From contig JADJII010000007.1 of assembly GCA_016707075.1 (NCBI GenBank), positions 225,891-289,890 of the forward strand: 64,000 nt of DNA, given 5' to 3'. The notes below the pieces were generated by a model, which saw nothing but the letters and a program-made list of their open reading frames with translations, did not search any database and was not told where the DNA came from. A program made the position numbers and the translations under genes. How positions within the stretch are numbered: position 1 is the stretch's first letter; each line of letters begins with the position of its first letter. The DNA is from Egaibacter danicus. Lineage in GTDB: Bacteria > Pseudomonadota > Gammaproteobacteria > Burkholderiales > Burkholderiaceae_C. Below are positions 53,075 through 61,104 of the stretch, piece after piece.

Positions 53075-53551
53075 TCAGGCACCCCGAAGGGCCAGCCTGA
53101 TTTCCCGGGCCAGCACAGGCCTCAATTCCGGTCTGACAAATCGCCCCACATCAATGGAACGGCCCTGGCCAGACACCTCAATCAATGAACGGTGCCCCGC
53201 ACGCGGCTCCACCCTCACCCAATCCCGCTGAAACTCGGCGCGTTCCAGTTTGCCGCCGTTTTCAAACTCCACAACCAATTGCGAACCCCGGAGAAGAATT
53301 CGCTCACCGTCCGTCGCGTGCCGGGCATACACCATAAAAGCAATGCCAACGGCCAGCAACTCCAGCGCCGCATACGGCAAAACCATGGTGGCCCCCTGAG
53401 CCCAAAAAACGGATCCAATGCCGAGCGATACACAACAGAGCGACACGTACAGCAAGCCCAGTTGTCTGGGCGTGACTGAACAGTTGCGCCTCAAAAACCA
53501 CTGAATGTGCTGACCCTGCACTGTCGCAAAGCGAAAAACCGGATTCGTCAC
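53075..53551 (-). CDS. DUF2244 membrane protein
   Basis: A 158-residue protein with two consecutive membrane helices (about 38-80: 'LLYVSLCCVSLGIGSVFWAQ', 'LPYAALELLAVGIAFMVYAR'), then a soluble part with 'LVVEFENGGKLERAEFQRDW' and 'GRFVRPELRPVLAREIRLAL'. This is the DUF2244 plan. It lies upstream of ctaC on the same strand with a 60-base gap and often accompanies oxidase genes in this group. Function unknown. Confidence 0.85.
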   Translation of the reverse strand: MTNPVFRFATVQGQHIQWFLRRNCSVTPRQLGLLYVSLCCVSLGIGSVFWAQGATMVLPYAALELLAVGIAFMVYARHATDGERILLRGSQLVVEFENGGKLERAEFQRDWVRVEPRAGHRSLIEVSGQGRSIDVGRFVRPELRPVLAREIRLALRGA

Positions 53552-53697
53552 GCGTCCTGCCTGGAAACTCCCCGAACACTGCCGTGTCGGGGCGAGCCTT
53601 TTGGGGGAAATACCCTTAAATCACTTCCGGCTTATTGTAGCCGACACCTCCGACGGAGCCGTCAGCGTCTTACAACGCTGCACCTCCCAACACATGC

Positions 53698-54612
53698 TCA
53701 AACTAGCCCCCTCCCGGCGTTTTTGCCTTGCTGCAATGCAGCACGCATGTCATCCAGCGACAGGGTGGTTTGCGGCGCCACCTTCAGCCGCGGCGGTGGT
53801 TTGAGTGCGTGGCCATAAATGATCTCGAATGTCAACCGAAGTCGCCCGCCCTCAGCGGGTACAGCCAGTCCGCGCTGCAAACCCTCATGCAATTGAGTCA
53901 GCCAGCGCCGCCCTCGCAAACCCGCAAATCGCCGGGAATGAAGGTTCCGGCCCAATTGGCGCAATTCATCCAGCAGGCGCCTGGGGGAGTCAAAGGTCAG
54001 CGTAATGCGTTCCATGTCCAACACCGGCTCGGCAAAGCCGGCGTTAACCAGCATGTCGCCCCAGTCATGCATATCGGTGAACTCATGGGATGGCGCGGGC
54101 CAACCCTGCGCCTGATACAGATCACGCAGTTCTGAGAGTGTGTCGGGGCCGAGGCATGAAAACATCAAAAATCCATCGGTCGCCAGTGCACGGTGCCATT
54201 GCGTGATCAGCGCTTGCGGGTCAGCCGCCATGTGCAATGCCATATTGGCCCACAGCATCTGCACGGAGGCATCGGGTGGGGTCTGAAACTGCACAGGCGT
54301 TGTGCGCCAGCGAGATGGATTCCACCAGTGTTTTGCTATTTCCTTGATAGCTACCTGTGCCCTGTTTTCAGGGGCTTCAATCACAAAACAGGCAGCATCC
54401 GGATAACGCCGGCCAAGTGCGGCATGGGTTTGCAGGCCACCCCGTACAGGCTCCCAATGCGCCCAGGCGCCGGGCCGCAGCTTGATCCACTGCAGGCGCT
54501 CCTCCATGCGGCGCGCCACTTCCTCGTGCAGCCAGGGCGATTCCCGGGCTGGTGCGGCCGCCCAGCGCAGTGCAGCGCGGGGATCAATGGTGGGAGGGCG
54601 TTCTGTAGACAT
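53698..54612 (-). CDS. SAM-dependent methyltransferase (BioC-like)
   Basis: A 304-residue methyltransferase related to malonyl-ACP O-methyltransferase (BioC). 'WLHEEVARRMEERLQWIKLR' is the typical BioC-like opening; the SAM region is weak at the first glycine motif, but 'MLWANMALHMAADPQALITQ', 'ALATDGFLMFSCLGPDTLSE' and 'THEFTDMHDWGDMLV'-like blocks match the family. Residues about 85-100 ('VAIKEIAKHWWN') coincide with a piece of the dispersed repeat (54331-54375), so the family's GxGxG motif may be displaced or altered. ATG 54612 is chosen because the upstream extension reads through the divergent comF start. Biotin-related function is not confirmed by context. Confidence 0.75.
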   Translation of the reverse strand: MSTERPPTIDPRAALRWAAAPARESPWLHEEVARRMEERLQWIKLRPGAWAHWEPVRGGLQTHAALGRRYPDAACFVIEAPENRAQVAIKEIAKHWWNPSRWRTTPVQFQTPPDASVQMLWANMALHMAADPQALITQWHRALATDGFLMFSCLGPDTLSELRDLYQAQGWPAPSHEFTDMHDWGDMLVNAGFAEPVLDMERITLTFDSPRRLLDELRQLGRNLHSRRFAGLRGRRWLTQLHEGLQRGLAVPAEGGRLRLTFEIIYGHALKPPPRLKVAPQTTLSLDDMRAALQQGKNAGRGLV

Positions 54613-54651
54613 GACACGTTGGAGGAGGATCAGGCCGAGTATATTGATCCG

Positions 54652-55371
54652 ATGTTCAGCGAGCTGATTCAACAGGTATCCAGAAAAGTGACGGGCCGCG
54701 TACCCAGCCAGTGCGCGGTGTGCCACGCCTGGCCGTCACAGCCGGTGTGCGAGGCCTGCGTCAACCGGTTCGCCCAGCCCAAACTGCGTTGCCACACCTG
54801 CGCGCTGCCGCTGGCAGCCAGCATAGTGGACGGCGTCACCCAGTGCGGCGCCTGCCTCAAACAGCCCCCGGCACTGGACCGTTGTCTGGCCGCCGTGTCG
54901 TATGCGTACCCATGGTCCGACCTGATTGTTCAATACAAATTTGGTGCACAAACCGGCTGGTCAGACACCTTCGCGCTGTTATTGCGCAGCGCACCCTGGG
55001 TCGAACCGGCACTGGAGAGTGCTGATCTCGTGATCCCGATGCCACTGACCCCAGCGCGCCTGGCTGAACGGGGTTTCAATCAGGCACTGGAACTGGCAAA
55101 AGCGCTGGCCCCCGGCAAAACACACGCACGGCTGTTGCTGCGCATCAAGGACGGTCCCGCGCAAAGCCTGCTCGCACGGGAGCAGCGGCTGCGCAATGTG
55201 AAGGACGCCTTTGTCGTGGAGCCGCTGCGCACCGCGCAGATCAGGGACAAGCGGGTCGTGTTGATTGACGACGTCATGACCAGCGGTGCCTCTCTGTATG
55301 CCGCCGCCACCGCACTAAGGGCTGCCGGTGCCAGCCACATCACCGCCATCGTGATTGCCCGTACTGAATAA
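54652..55371 (+). CDS. comF: ComF-family phosphoribosyltransferase-like protein
   Basis: A 239-residue ComF protein. The N-terminal zinc-finger-like part has 'CAVCHAWPSQPVCEACVNRF', 'CHTCALP' and 'CGACLKQPP' (three CxxC pairs in residues 20-75). The C-terminal half is a phosphoribosyltransferase fold with the PRPP-binding motif 'RVVLIDDVMTSGASLYAAAT' near residue 205. It acts in DNA uptake in competent bacteria and possibly in other settings. ATG 54652 gives the normal length. It is divergent from the methyltransferase gene and seven bases upstream of trmL. Confidence 0.9.
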   Translation: MFSELIQQVSRKVTGRVPSQCAVCHAWPSQPVCEACVNRFAQPKLRCHTCALPLAASIVDGVTQCGACLKQPPALDRCLAAVSYAYPWSDLIVQYKFGAQTGWSDTFALLLRSAPWVEPALESADLVIPMPLTPARLAERGFNQALELAKALAPGKTHARLLLRIKDGPAQSLLAREQRLRNVKDAFVVEPLRTAQIRDKRVVLIDDVMTSGASLYAAATALRAAGASHITAIVIARTE

Positions 55372-55378
55372 TCTGGGC

Positions 55379-55849
55379 ATGTTTCACATCGTTCTGGTTG
55401 AGCCCGAAATCCCGCCCAATACGGGCAACGTCATCCGGCTGGCAGCCAACACGGGGTGCACGCTGCACCTTGTGGAGCCGTTGGGGTTTTCCATGGATGA
55501 CAAACACATGCGCCGCGCCGGGCTGGACTACCACGAATACGCTAAAACAAAGCGCCATACGGACTGGCCATCTTTCCTGCGTGATGAGCAACCCGCGGCG
55601 GACCGGCTATTCACCCTTACCACCCGCGGCACACTGAGCCCTTATGAAGTCAGGTTTCAGTCGGGCGACTGGCTGGTATTTGGCTCGGAAACCAAAGGCA
55701 TTTCCGACGCAGTGCGTGCCTCCTTTGCGCCCGGCCAGAGCTTGAAACTACCCATGCTGGCGGGTCAGCGCAGCCTGAACCTGTCCAATGCGGTGGCCGT
55801 CACCGTATTTGAGGCCTGGCGGCAAAACGGGTTCGGCGTTCAGGGATAA
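55379..55849 (+). CDS. trmL: tRNA (cytidine/uridine-34-2'-O)-methyltransferase
   Basis: A 156-residue SPOUT (knotted) methyltransferase that modifies the wobble base of tRNA-Leu. Motif 1 'LVEPEIPPNTGNVIRLAANT' is near residue 6, motif 2 'LVFGSETKGISDAVRASFAP' near 100 and motif 3 'LPMLAGQRSLNLSNAVAVTV' near 125. Full family length. ATG 55379 is preferred because the protein begins 'MFHIVLVEPE' as in relatives. It is downstream of comF and converges on the MaoC gene, with overlapping 3' ends. Confidence 0.93.
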   Translation: MFHIVLVEPEIPPNTGNVIRLAANTGCTLHLVEPLGFSMDDKHMRRAGLDYHEYAKTKRHTDWPSFLRDEQPAADRLFTLTTRGTLSPYEVRFQSGDWLVFGSETKGISDAVRASFAPGQSLKLPMLAGQRSLNLSNAVAVTVFEAWRQNGFGVQG

Positions 55850-56294
55850 CGCCGCACTATCGACTCCGCCACACACACCGGCTTCTCCGAGCCCTCGCGC
55901 TGCACCGCCACTTCCCAGACCATCTGCACACCCTGGTTGTCGATGGCTCGCACTGCAGCAGCTTCATGCGGGCGCGCAGGCGGCTGCCCACCGGCACTGG
56001 CGCCATGAAACGCACCTTGTTGAGCCCGTAGTTCACGCCCATGCGCGGCTGAGCAATCTCGAACGATGACTCAAAAAACTTCGGAATCAGCGACAGCGTC
56101 AAAAAACCATGCGCAATCGGGCCGCCAAACGGCCCGGCTTTGGCGCGCTCCACGTCCACGTGAATCCACTGGTGGTCACCCGTGGCCTGGGCAAACTGGT
56201 TCACCTGCTCCTGCGTGATGGTGATCCAGTCGCTGACCGCCACCTCCTGCCCCACCAGCGCCGCAAGTTCGGCCAGGGTCTGAAACGTCCGCAT
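55840..56294 (-). pseudogene. MaoC-family dehydratase, one-base frameshift
   Basis: A hotdog-fold (R)-specific hydratase-like protein. The first 115 residues read 'ITITQEQVNQFAQATGDHQW', 'KAGPFGGPIAHGFLTLSLIP' and 'MGVNYGLNKVRFMAPVPVGS', with the Asp-His hydratase motif. At about 55946 a G appears missing from GAG(G)CC; after that, the next frame continues 'AIDNQGVQMVWEVAVQ' and ends 'PVCVAESIVRRYP' at 55840-55842, overlapping the trmL end. The restored length is about 150 residues. Its stop-to-start distance to the downstream (upstream on plus) ParA gene is five bases. Likely a read error. Confidence 0.8.
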
Positions 56295-56299
56295 GCTGC

Positions 56300-56917
56300 T
56301 TATTTGTCCAGCCAGCGGCAAATGCCCAGCCACTGCTCCAGGTCCCGCTCCACCCGGTTGGGCGACACATCGAACACCGACAGGCCACGCGCAGCCAGGT
56401 GAATGTAGTTTTGCGTGTCGCGCAGGTAGCCCAGCACCGGCAGCCCCAATTTGTCCACGTAGTCGTGCAACTTGTCGGCGGAAATCGTGCGGGCGTCCAC
56501 CCGCATGCCGACCAAGCCCACCTGCGTGCTCTCGGCGTGGCGACTGTGCGCCAGCTGGTCCAGAAAAGCGCGCGTGGCAAAAATATCAAACACGCTGGGC
56601 TGCAACGGCACGATGATCTTGTCGGCCATCTTCATCACTTCCTTCAGGCGACTGCCATGCAGACCCGCTGGCGTGTCCAGCACCAGATGGGTCGTCCCCT
56701 TGGGCGGCTTGGCGATCAGGTCGGTGCCTACCTCCCACGTCGTGATGGTTCGGGCGCCAGCGGGTCGCAGGCCCAGCCAGAGCTTCGAGGACTGCTGGCG
56801 GTCTGCATCGCCCAGCATCACCGAGTGCCCTTTTGATGCCAGATACCCGGCGATATTGGTAGACAGGGTGGACTTGCCTACGCCACCTTTTGGATTGGCT
56901 ACTACGACCACTGGCAT
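56300..56917 (-). CDS. ParA/MinD-type ATPase
   Basis: A 205-residue deviant-Walker ATPase. P-loop 'VANPKGGVGKSTLSTNIAGY' from residue 6 (signature Lys in KGGVGKS), 'VMLGDADRQQSSKLWLGL' (switch region), 'LVLDTPAGLHGSRL' (Walker B-like Asp near residue 81) and 'DKIIVPLQPSVFDIFATRAF'. No ParB gene is present, so it is an orphan ParA/MipZ-like protein that may position a cell structure rather than segregate a plasmid. Its stop is five bases from the MaoC start on the same strand. Confidence 0.88.
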   Translation of the reverse strand: MPVVVVANPKGGVGKSTLSTNIAGYLASKGHSVMLGDADRQQSSKLWLGLRPAGARTITTWEVGTDLIAKPPKGTTHLVLDTPAGLHGSRLKEVMKMADKIIVPLQPSVFDIFATRAFLDQLAHSRHAESTQVGLVGMRVDARTISADKLHDYVDKLGLPVLGYLRDTQNYIHLAARGLSVFDVSPNRVERDLEQWLGICRWLDK

Positions 56918-56978
56918 GAAGGACTCCTCTAAATTGAACGTTGAGACAGAATGATTAAGTTTGCGCTATGTTAGCGGC

Positions 56979-57665
56979 ATGAAAGACCAAAACCAAACAA
57001 CGTCGGCGACTTCGTCGGCCCAACCGGGTATTTACGTCATTGCCGCCCACCCCAACTGGCGCGACTCCCGGGTCAACCGGCTGCTGCTGCAAACTGCTCG
57101 GGACGCCGCCGCGACCACCCCCCGCGTGACTACCTGTGACCTGTACACGCTGTACCCCGACTACTGCATTGACGTCGCCACCGAGCAGGCGCGCGTGGCT
57201 GCGGCTCAGCTAATCGTGCTGGTGCACCCCATCCAGTGGTACGCCATGCCCGCGCTGCAAAAACTCTGGCTGGACGATGTGCTCACCTACGGCTGGGCTT
57301 ACGGTGGCGATTCAGTCACGAATGCAGGCACAGCCTTGCGTGGCAAAGACCTGTGGCTGGTGGCCACCACCGGCGGGCCCGAAACGTCTTACCACCCGCA
57401 AAGCTACAACCGTTACTTCTTCGATGCTTTTTTGCCACCGTATGAGCAAACCGCTGCCCTGTGCGGCATGCGGTTTTTGCCCCCACTGATCCTGCACGGC
57501 GCCCACAGTGCCAGCAACGCCGAAGTCCAGCAACACGTGGCCACCTTTGGCGAGCGCCTGCAAAGCTACCCCAACTGGTCGGAGCTGGACGATCTGGAAA
57601 GCTGCCCGCTGTGCGAGGTACCCGCGGCAGACCGGCCGGAAGAAACGCTTGTGGGAGCCAGATAG
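56979..57665 (+). CDS. KefF-type NAD(P)H quinone oxidoreductase (ancillary to KefC)
   Basis: A 228-residue flavodoxin-fold oxidoreductase. Blocks: 'GIYVIAAHPNWRDSRVNRLL' (FMN-binding loop), 'HPIQWYAMPALQKLWLDDVL', 'GWAYGGDSVTNAGTALRGKD' and 'LWLVATTGGPETSYHPQSYN'. This is the KefF/KefG/MdaB pattern; such proteins bind the K+/H+ antiporter and modulate it. The antiporter gene follows after four bases, which confirms the pairing. ATG 56979 gives the best fit; a frame start at 56961 is also open. Confidence 0.88.
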   Translation: MKDQNQTTSATSSAQPGIYVIAAHPNWRDSRVNRLLLQTARDAAATTPRVTTCDLYTLYPDYCIDVATEQARVAAAQLIVLVHPIQWYAMPALQKLWLDDVLTYGWAYGGDSVTNAGTALRGKDLWLVATTGGPETSYHPQSYNRYFFDAFLPPYEQTAALCGMRFLPPLILHGAHSASNAEVQQHVATFGERLQSYPNWSELDDLESCPLCEVPAADRPEETLVGAR

Positions 57666-57669
57666 TTTT

Positions 57670-59655
57670 ATGGAACACGCACCTGCCTGGCTGATCAACA
57701 GCTTCATTTACCTGAGCGCGGCGGTCATTGCCGTGCCGCTGAGCAAAGCCGTGGGCCTGGGCTCCATCATTGGTTACCTGGCTGCGGGCATCGCCATTGG
57801 CCCCTGGGGGCTGGGGCTGGTCACCAATGTGGAAGACATCCTGCACTTTGCCGAATTTGGTGTGGTGCTGATGCTGTTTCTGGTCGGGCTGGAGCTGGAG
57901 CCCAAACGCCTGTGGAGCCTGCGCCGCCCGATTTTCGGCTGGGGCAGCGCGCAGGTGCTGGGCTGTGCATTGGTGCTTACCGCTGCAGCCATGGTGTTTG
58001 GCGTGGGCTGGCGCGTGGCGCTGGTGGCCGGGCTCGGCCTGGCGCTGTCCAGCACGGCCATTGCGCTGCAGGTGATGGGTGAGCGCAACCTGCTGCCCAC
58101 CAGTAGCGGGCAGGCGTCGTTCTCCATCCTGCTGTTTCAGGACGTGGCCGCCATCCCGATTCTGGCGCTGCTGCCGCTTTTAGGCGTAATTTCAGCAGAA
58201 AAAGAGGCTCTGGCCCCTGTCAATCATGCGTGGGAAGCTCTCAAAATCATAGCAGTCATTGCCGGCATCATTCTGGGGGGCCGCCTGCTGCTGCGCCCGC
58301 TGTTCCGCTGGATTGCCCGCTCCAACACGCCCGAAATCTTCACTGCCGCCTCGCTGTTGCTGGTGGTGGGCATTGCAGGGCTGATGCAGCTGGTGGGCCT
58401 GTCGATGGCACTGGGCGCCTTTCTGGCTGGTGTGCTGCTGGCCGAGAGCGAATACCGCCGCGAGCTGGAAACCGACATCGAGCCGTTCAAGGGCCTGCTG
58501 CTGGGCCTGTTTTTCATCGCCGTGGGCATGAGCATCGACTTTGGCGTGTTGCTGCAATCGCCAGGCTTGATGGCGCTGGTGGTGGTCGGCTTTCTGGCGG
58601 TGAAGGGCGTGGTGATTTACGCCGTGGCCCGGGCGATGAAGCTGCCGTTTCAGGAGCGGCCCGTGTTCACGCTGCTGCTGGCGCAGGGCGGCGAGTTTGC
58701 GTTTGTGGTGTTTCAGGCGGCTGCGGGTGCCAACGTGTTCCCGGCGCAAACGGCTTCGCTGCTGATCGGCGCGGTGGCGGTGTCGATGCTGGTCAGCCCG
58801 CTGATGCTGGTGGCCATCGACAAGCTGCTGCTGCCGCGTTACGCCCGGCTGGGCAAAATCACGCTGGAAGAAATTTCAGAACCGCAGGAGGCGCCCATCG
58901 TCATTGCCGGGTTTGGCCGTTATGGGCAAATCATCGCCCGCATGATGCTGGCGCAAGGCATTCCCTGTACCGTGCTGGACCACGATGCGGAGATGATCGA
59001 GGCCGCACGCAGCTTTGGCTACCGCGTGTTTTATGGAGACGCCACCCGGCTGGATTTGCTGCGCACGGCCGGTGCGGCGCAGGCCAGAATTCTGGTGGTG
59101 GCGGTGGACGATGTGGACCAGTCACTGGAGATTGTGGACCTGGCCAAGGAGCACTTCCCGCATCTGGAGATCGTGGCCCGCGCCCGTGACGTGACCCACT
59201 GGAACAAGCTGCGCGACCGGGGCGTGATGCGGGTGGAGCGAGAAATGTTCGAGTCCAGCCTGCGCAGCGCCCGCAGCGTGCTGGAGCTAATGGGCCATGG
59301 CGCCCACGAAGCCCGCCAGAGCGCCATGCGCTTTCGCCAGCACAACCTGGAACTGTTTGAAAAACTGCACCCCCACTACAAAGACCGCGCCAAGCTGATT
59401 GCCGTGGTCAAACAGGGGCGCCAGCAGCTGGAGCAATGGAGGAGCAGATGGGGCTGGGCAGGAACGCGAACTGCGCGCGGGCGCGGCCGAGCCAATGGGG
59501 CGGATGGGAGAACCCCGCCTAGGGCTCCCCTTGATTTCGCTGCACCATCCGCTGGGCAGACTTGCAACACGGCTACCAGACTCAGGTCGGCGTGGCACTC
59601 AGCGCAGCGGCATCAAGGAGGAGGCCAACGTCCGGGGGACAGCCGCGGAGTCTGA
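57670..59655 (+). CDS. KefB/KefC-type K+/H+ antiporter with RCK (TrkA-N) domain
   Basis: A CPA2 antiporter: about 12 membrane helices (residues 1-390; 'VGLGSIIGYLAAGIAIGPWG', 'GVVLMLFLVGLELEPKRLWS', 'LSMALGAFLAGVLLAESEYR') then a cytosolic NAD-binding RCK domain ('IVIAGFGRYGQIIARMMLAQ' near 410, 'YRVFYGDATRLDLLRTAGAA'). It exports K+ during electrophile stress when glutathione adducts or its partner reductase act. Residues about 176-196 derive from an embedded dispersed repeat. The last 75 residues ('RSRWGWAGTRTARGRGRANG') look out of frame: pieces of a natural tail ('EEQMGLG', 'QERELRAGAAEPMG', 'WENPA' then TAG at 59520) lie in other frames, so the true end is probably 59522. Confidence 0.88.
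   Translation: MEHAPAWLINSFIYLSAAVIAVPLSKAVGLGSIIGYLAAGIAIGPWGLGLVTNVEDILHFAEFGVVLMLFLVGLELEPKRLWSLRRPIFGWGSAQVLGCALVLTAAAMVFGVGWRVALVAGLGLALSSTAIALQVMGERNLLPTSSGQASFSILLFQDVAAIPILALLPLLGVISAEKEALAPVNHAWEALKIIAVIAGIILGGRLLLRPLFRWIARSNTPEIFTAASLLLVVGIAGLMQLVGLSMALGAFLAGVLLAESEYRRELETDIEPFKGLLLGLFFIAVGMSIDFGVLLQSPGLMALVVVGFLAVKGVVIYAVARAMKLPFQERPVFTLLLAQGGEFAFVVFQAAAGANVFPAQTASLLIGAVAVSMLVSPLMLVAIDKLLLPRYARLGKITLEEISEPQEAPIVIAGFGRYGQIIARMMLAQGIPCTVLDHDAEMIEAARSFGYRVFYGDATRLDLLRTAGAAQARILVVAVDDVDQSLEIVDLAKEHFPHLEIVARARDVTHWNKLRDRGVMRVEREMFESSLRSARSVLELMGHGAHEARQSAMRFRQHNLELFEKLHPHYKDRAKLIAVVKQGRQQLEQWRSRWGWAGTRTARGRGRANGADGRTPPRAPLDFAAPSAGQTCNTATRLRSAWHSAQRHQGGGQRPGDSRGV
58195..58255 (-). repeat. 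Dispersed repeat embedded in kefC
   Basis: AGAAAAAGAGGCTCTGGCCC, CTGTCAATCATGCGTGGGAA, GCTCTCAAAATCATAGCA. The reverse complement matches copies at 810-872 and 12448-12512 along nearly the whole length. It is in frame and adds about 20 residues ('EKEALAPVNHAWEALKIIAV') between two membrane helices of the antiporter. Confidence 0.68.
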
Positions 59656-59675
59656 GTGCCGCGCCGACCTGAGTC
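59579..59675. repeat. Near-perfect 24-bp inverted repeat with 49-base loop
   Basis: The left arm (59579-59602) and right arm (59652-59675) pair at 23 of 24 positions (GACTCAGGTCGGCG.. against ..CGCCGACCTGAGTC, with a single G/A-type mismatch in the middle). It lies just after the probable end of kefC and before tauE. No T-run follows. The size and precision exceed what a terminator needs. Confidence 0.75.
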
Positions 59676-59690
59676 CGCCAAAGGGTGAAG

Positions 59691-60458
59691 TCAACGCACC
59701 GCGTCCCACACCAGCTTCACGCCGGTGAGAAACATGCCCAGGTACACCAGCCGGTAAAACAGCACCGGGTTGATTTTTCGGGCCATGCGCACGCCCACCA
59801 GCACGCCGATGGGTGCGATGGGCAGTAGCACCAGTGATGTGGCCATGTTGCGCATGTCCAGCAGGCCCAAGAGCCCATAGGGAATCCACTTGGACAGGTT
59901 GATGACGAAGAAAAAAAACGCCATGGTGGCGGTGAATTTCACCGGCGACAGGCGCAGCGGAATCACGTAGGCGTTGATCGGCGGGCCACCTGCGTGCGCT
60001 ATGAAACTGGTGAAGCCAGACGTGGCGGTGAGGATGGCGCCCAGCCATCTGGGCGGTGGTGGGCTGTCGGGCTTGGGCGGAAAAACCAGGCGCTGCGCCA
60101 AGAACAGCAGCGTGAACACGCCCACAATGCCGGCCACCGTATGCGCAGACAGCGCCTTGAACAGCAGCGCGCCGATGACGATGCCCACCAGCCCGCAGGG
60201 AATCAAAAACTTCAAAAACTTGAGGTCAAAGTCCTTGCGAAACGCGGCCATGCCCAGAATGTCCATCAACAGCAGCACCGGCATCAAAATGGCAGCGGCT
60301 TCCGGCACGGTGACGGCCAGCGCCATCATCGGCACGGCCAGCGAGCCAAAGCCCGCACCAAAGCCGCTTTTGCTCACACCCAGCAGCAACACGGCGGGAA
60401 TGGTGACGGCGTAAAAGTAGGGGTCGGTGATGATGGGGAGTGTCAATCTGGGAATCAT
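59691..60458 (-). CDS. TauE/SafE (TSUP) family membrane transporter
   Basis: A 255-residue membrane protein with about eight hydrophobic helices: 'FYAVTIPAVLLLGVSKSGFG', 'LAVPMMALAVTVPEAAAILM', 'FTSFIAHAGGPPINAYVIPL', 'MAFFFFVINLSKWIPYGLLG'. The 'GxGFGSLAVPxMA' and 'FIAHAGGPP' motifs define the TSUP family, which exports sulfite, sulfoacetate or similar anions. The exact substrate is unknown and no sulfur genes lie next to it. It converges on kefC across the 24-bp inverted repeat. Confidence 0.9.
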   Translation of the reverse strand: MIPRLTLPIITDPYFYAVTIPAVLLLGVSKSGFGAGFGSLAVPMMALAVTVPEAAAILMPVLLLMDILGMAAFRKDFDLKFLKFLIPCGLVGIVIGALLFKALSAHTVAGIVGVFTLLFLAQRLVFPPKPDSPPPPRWLGAILTATSGFTSFIAHAGGPPINAYVIPLRLSPVKFTATMAFFFFVINLSKWIPYGLLGLLDMRNMATSLVLLPIAPIGVLVGVRMARKINPVLFYRLVYLGMFLTGVKLVWDAVR

Positions 60459-60509
60459 CTGAAGGTCAACGGCTGGCGATTGTTTTTGTGTGAAGCGAAA
60501 GATCGGTGA

Positions 60510-61046
60510 TCAGCGCAGCGCCAGCACCATGTGAACCTTCGCGTAGTATCGCCCGCCCACCCGGATGGCGCGCGGCAGCACGCCAAAGACCTTGAAGCCG
60601 CAGCGCGCATACAGGCGCTGCGCGGTGTCGTTGCCCTCGGTCACGGTCAGGTCCAGTTGCGTCAGGCCGGGCAGCGCCCGCGCACGTGCCAGCAGGTCGT
60701 GCATCAGCGCCAGCCCCACGCCACGGCCACCCGCTTCAGGCGCAACAAACATACCGACCACAGTGGCGTTGTGTCGCTCTTTCGGGCGATAACGGCCCTG
60801 CAAACCGACCATGCCAACCAGCTCGTCGTCCAGAATGGCGCCGAGAAAAAGGTCGTGGGGTTTGCTTGCATCCGCTCCCAGGCGCGTCTCGGACCAGCTC
60901 AACGGCCTGTCCGCTTCTTCTTCCGCGCTGGACGTGAACGCCTCAGGATGGTCCATCAGCGCCCGCAGCCGCAGCGCGCAGTAGTCGGGGGCATCTTGCG
61001 GTGTCAACAGTCGGATGGAAACGGATTTTTGAGGTATTTCAGGCAT
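60510..61046 (-). CDS. GNAT-family N-acetyltransferase
   Basis: A 178-residue acetyltransferase. Acetyl-CoA-binding motif A is 'GMFVAPEAGGRGVGLALMHD' near residue 95 ('GGRGVG' is the Q/RxxGxG/A signature), preceded by 'DELVGMVGLQGRYRPKERH' and followed by 'QLDLTVTEGNDTAQRLYARC' and 'GFKVFGVLPRAI'. Substrate unknown: amino groups of small molecules or proteins. Its start abuts a dispersed repeat copy (61047-61101) that separates it from the thiolase gene. Confidence 0.9.
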   Translation of the reverse strand: MPEIPQKSVSIRLLTPQDAPDYCALRLRALMDHPEAFTSSAEEEADRPLSWSETRLGADASKPHDLFLGAILDDELVGMVGLQGRYRPKERHNATVVGMFVAPEAGGRGVGLALMHDLLARARALPGLTQLDLTVTEGNDTAQRLYARCGFKVFGVLPRAIRVGGRYYAKVHMVLALR

Positions 61047-61101
61047 GAAAAATGGCCTTAGCCCCCGTGGAATATGCGTGAGCAGCTATCAAAAATATAG
61101 T
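61047..61101 (-). repeat. Dispersed repeat copy in the GNAT-thiolase gap
   Basis: AAAAATGGCCTTAGCCCCCG, TGGAATATGCGTGAGCAGCT, ATCAAAAATATAGTAA: the reverse complement follows the plan of copies 1 and 2. It fills almost the entire 58-base gap between the two genes. Confidence 0.7.
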
Positions 61102-61104
61102 AAT

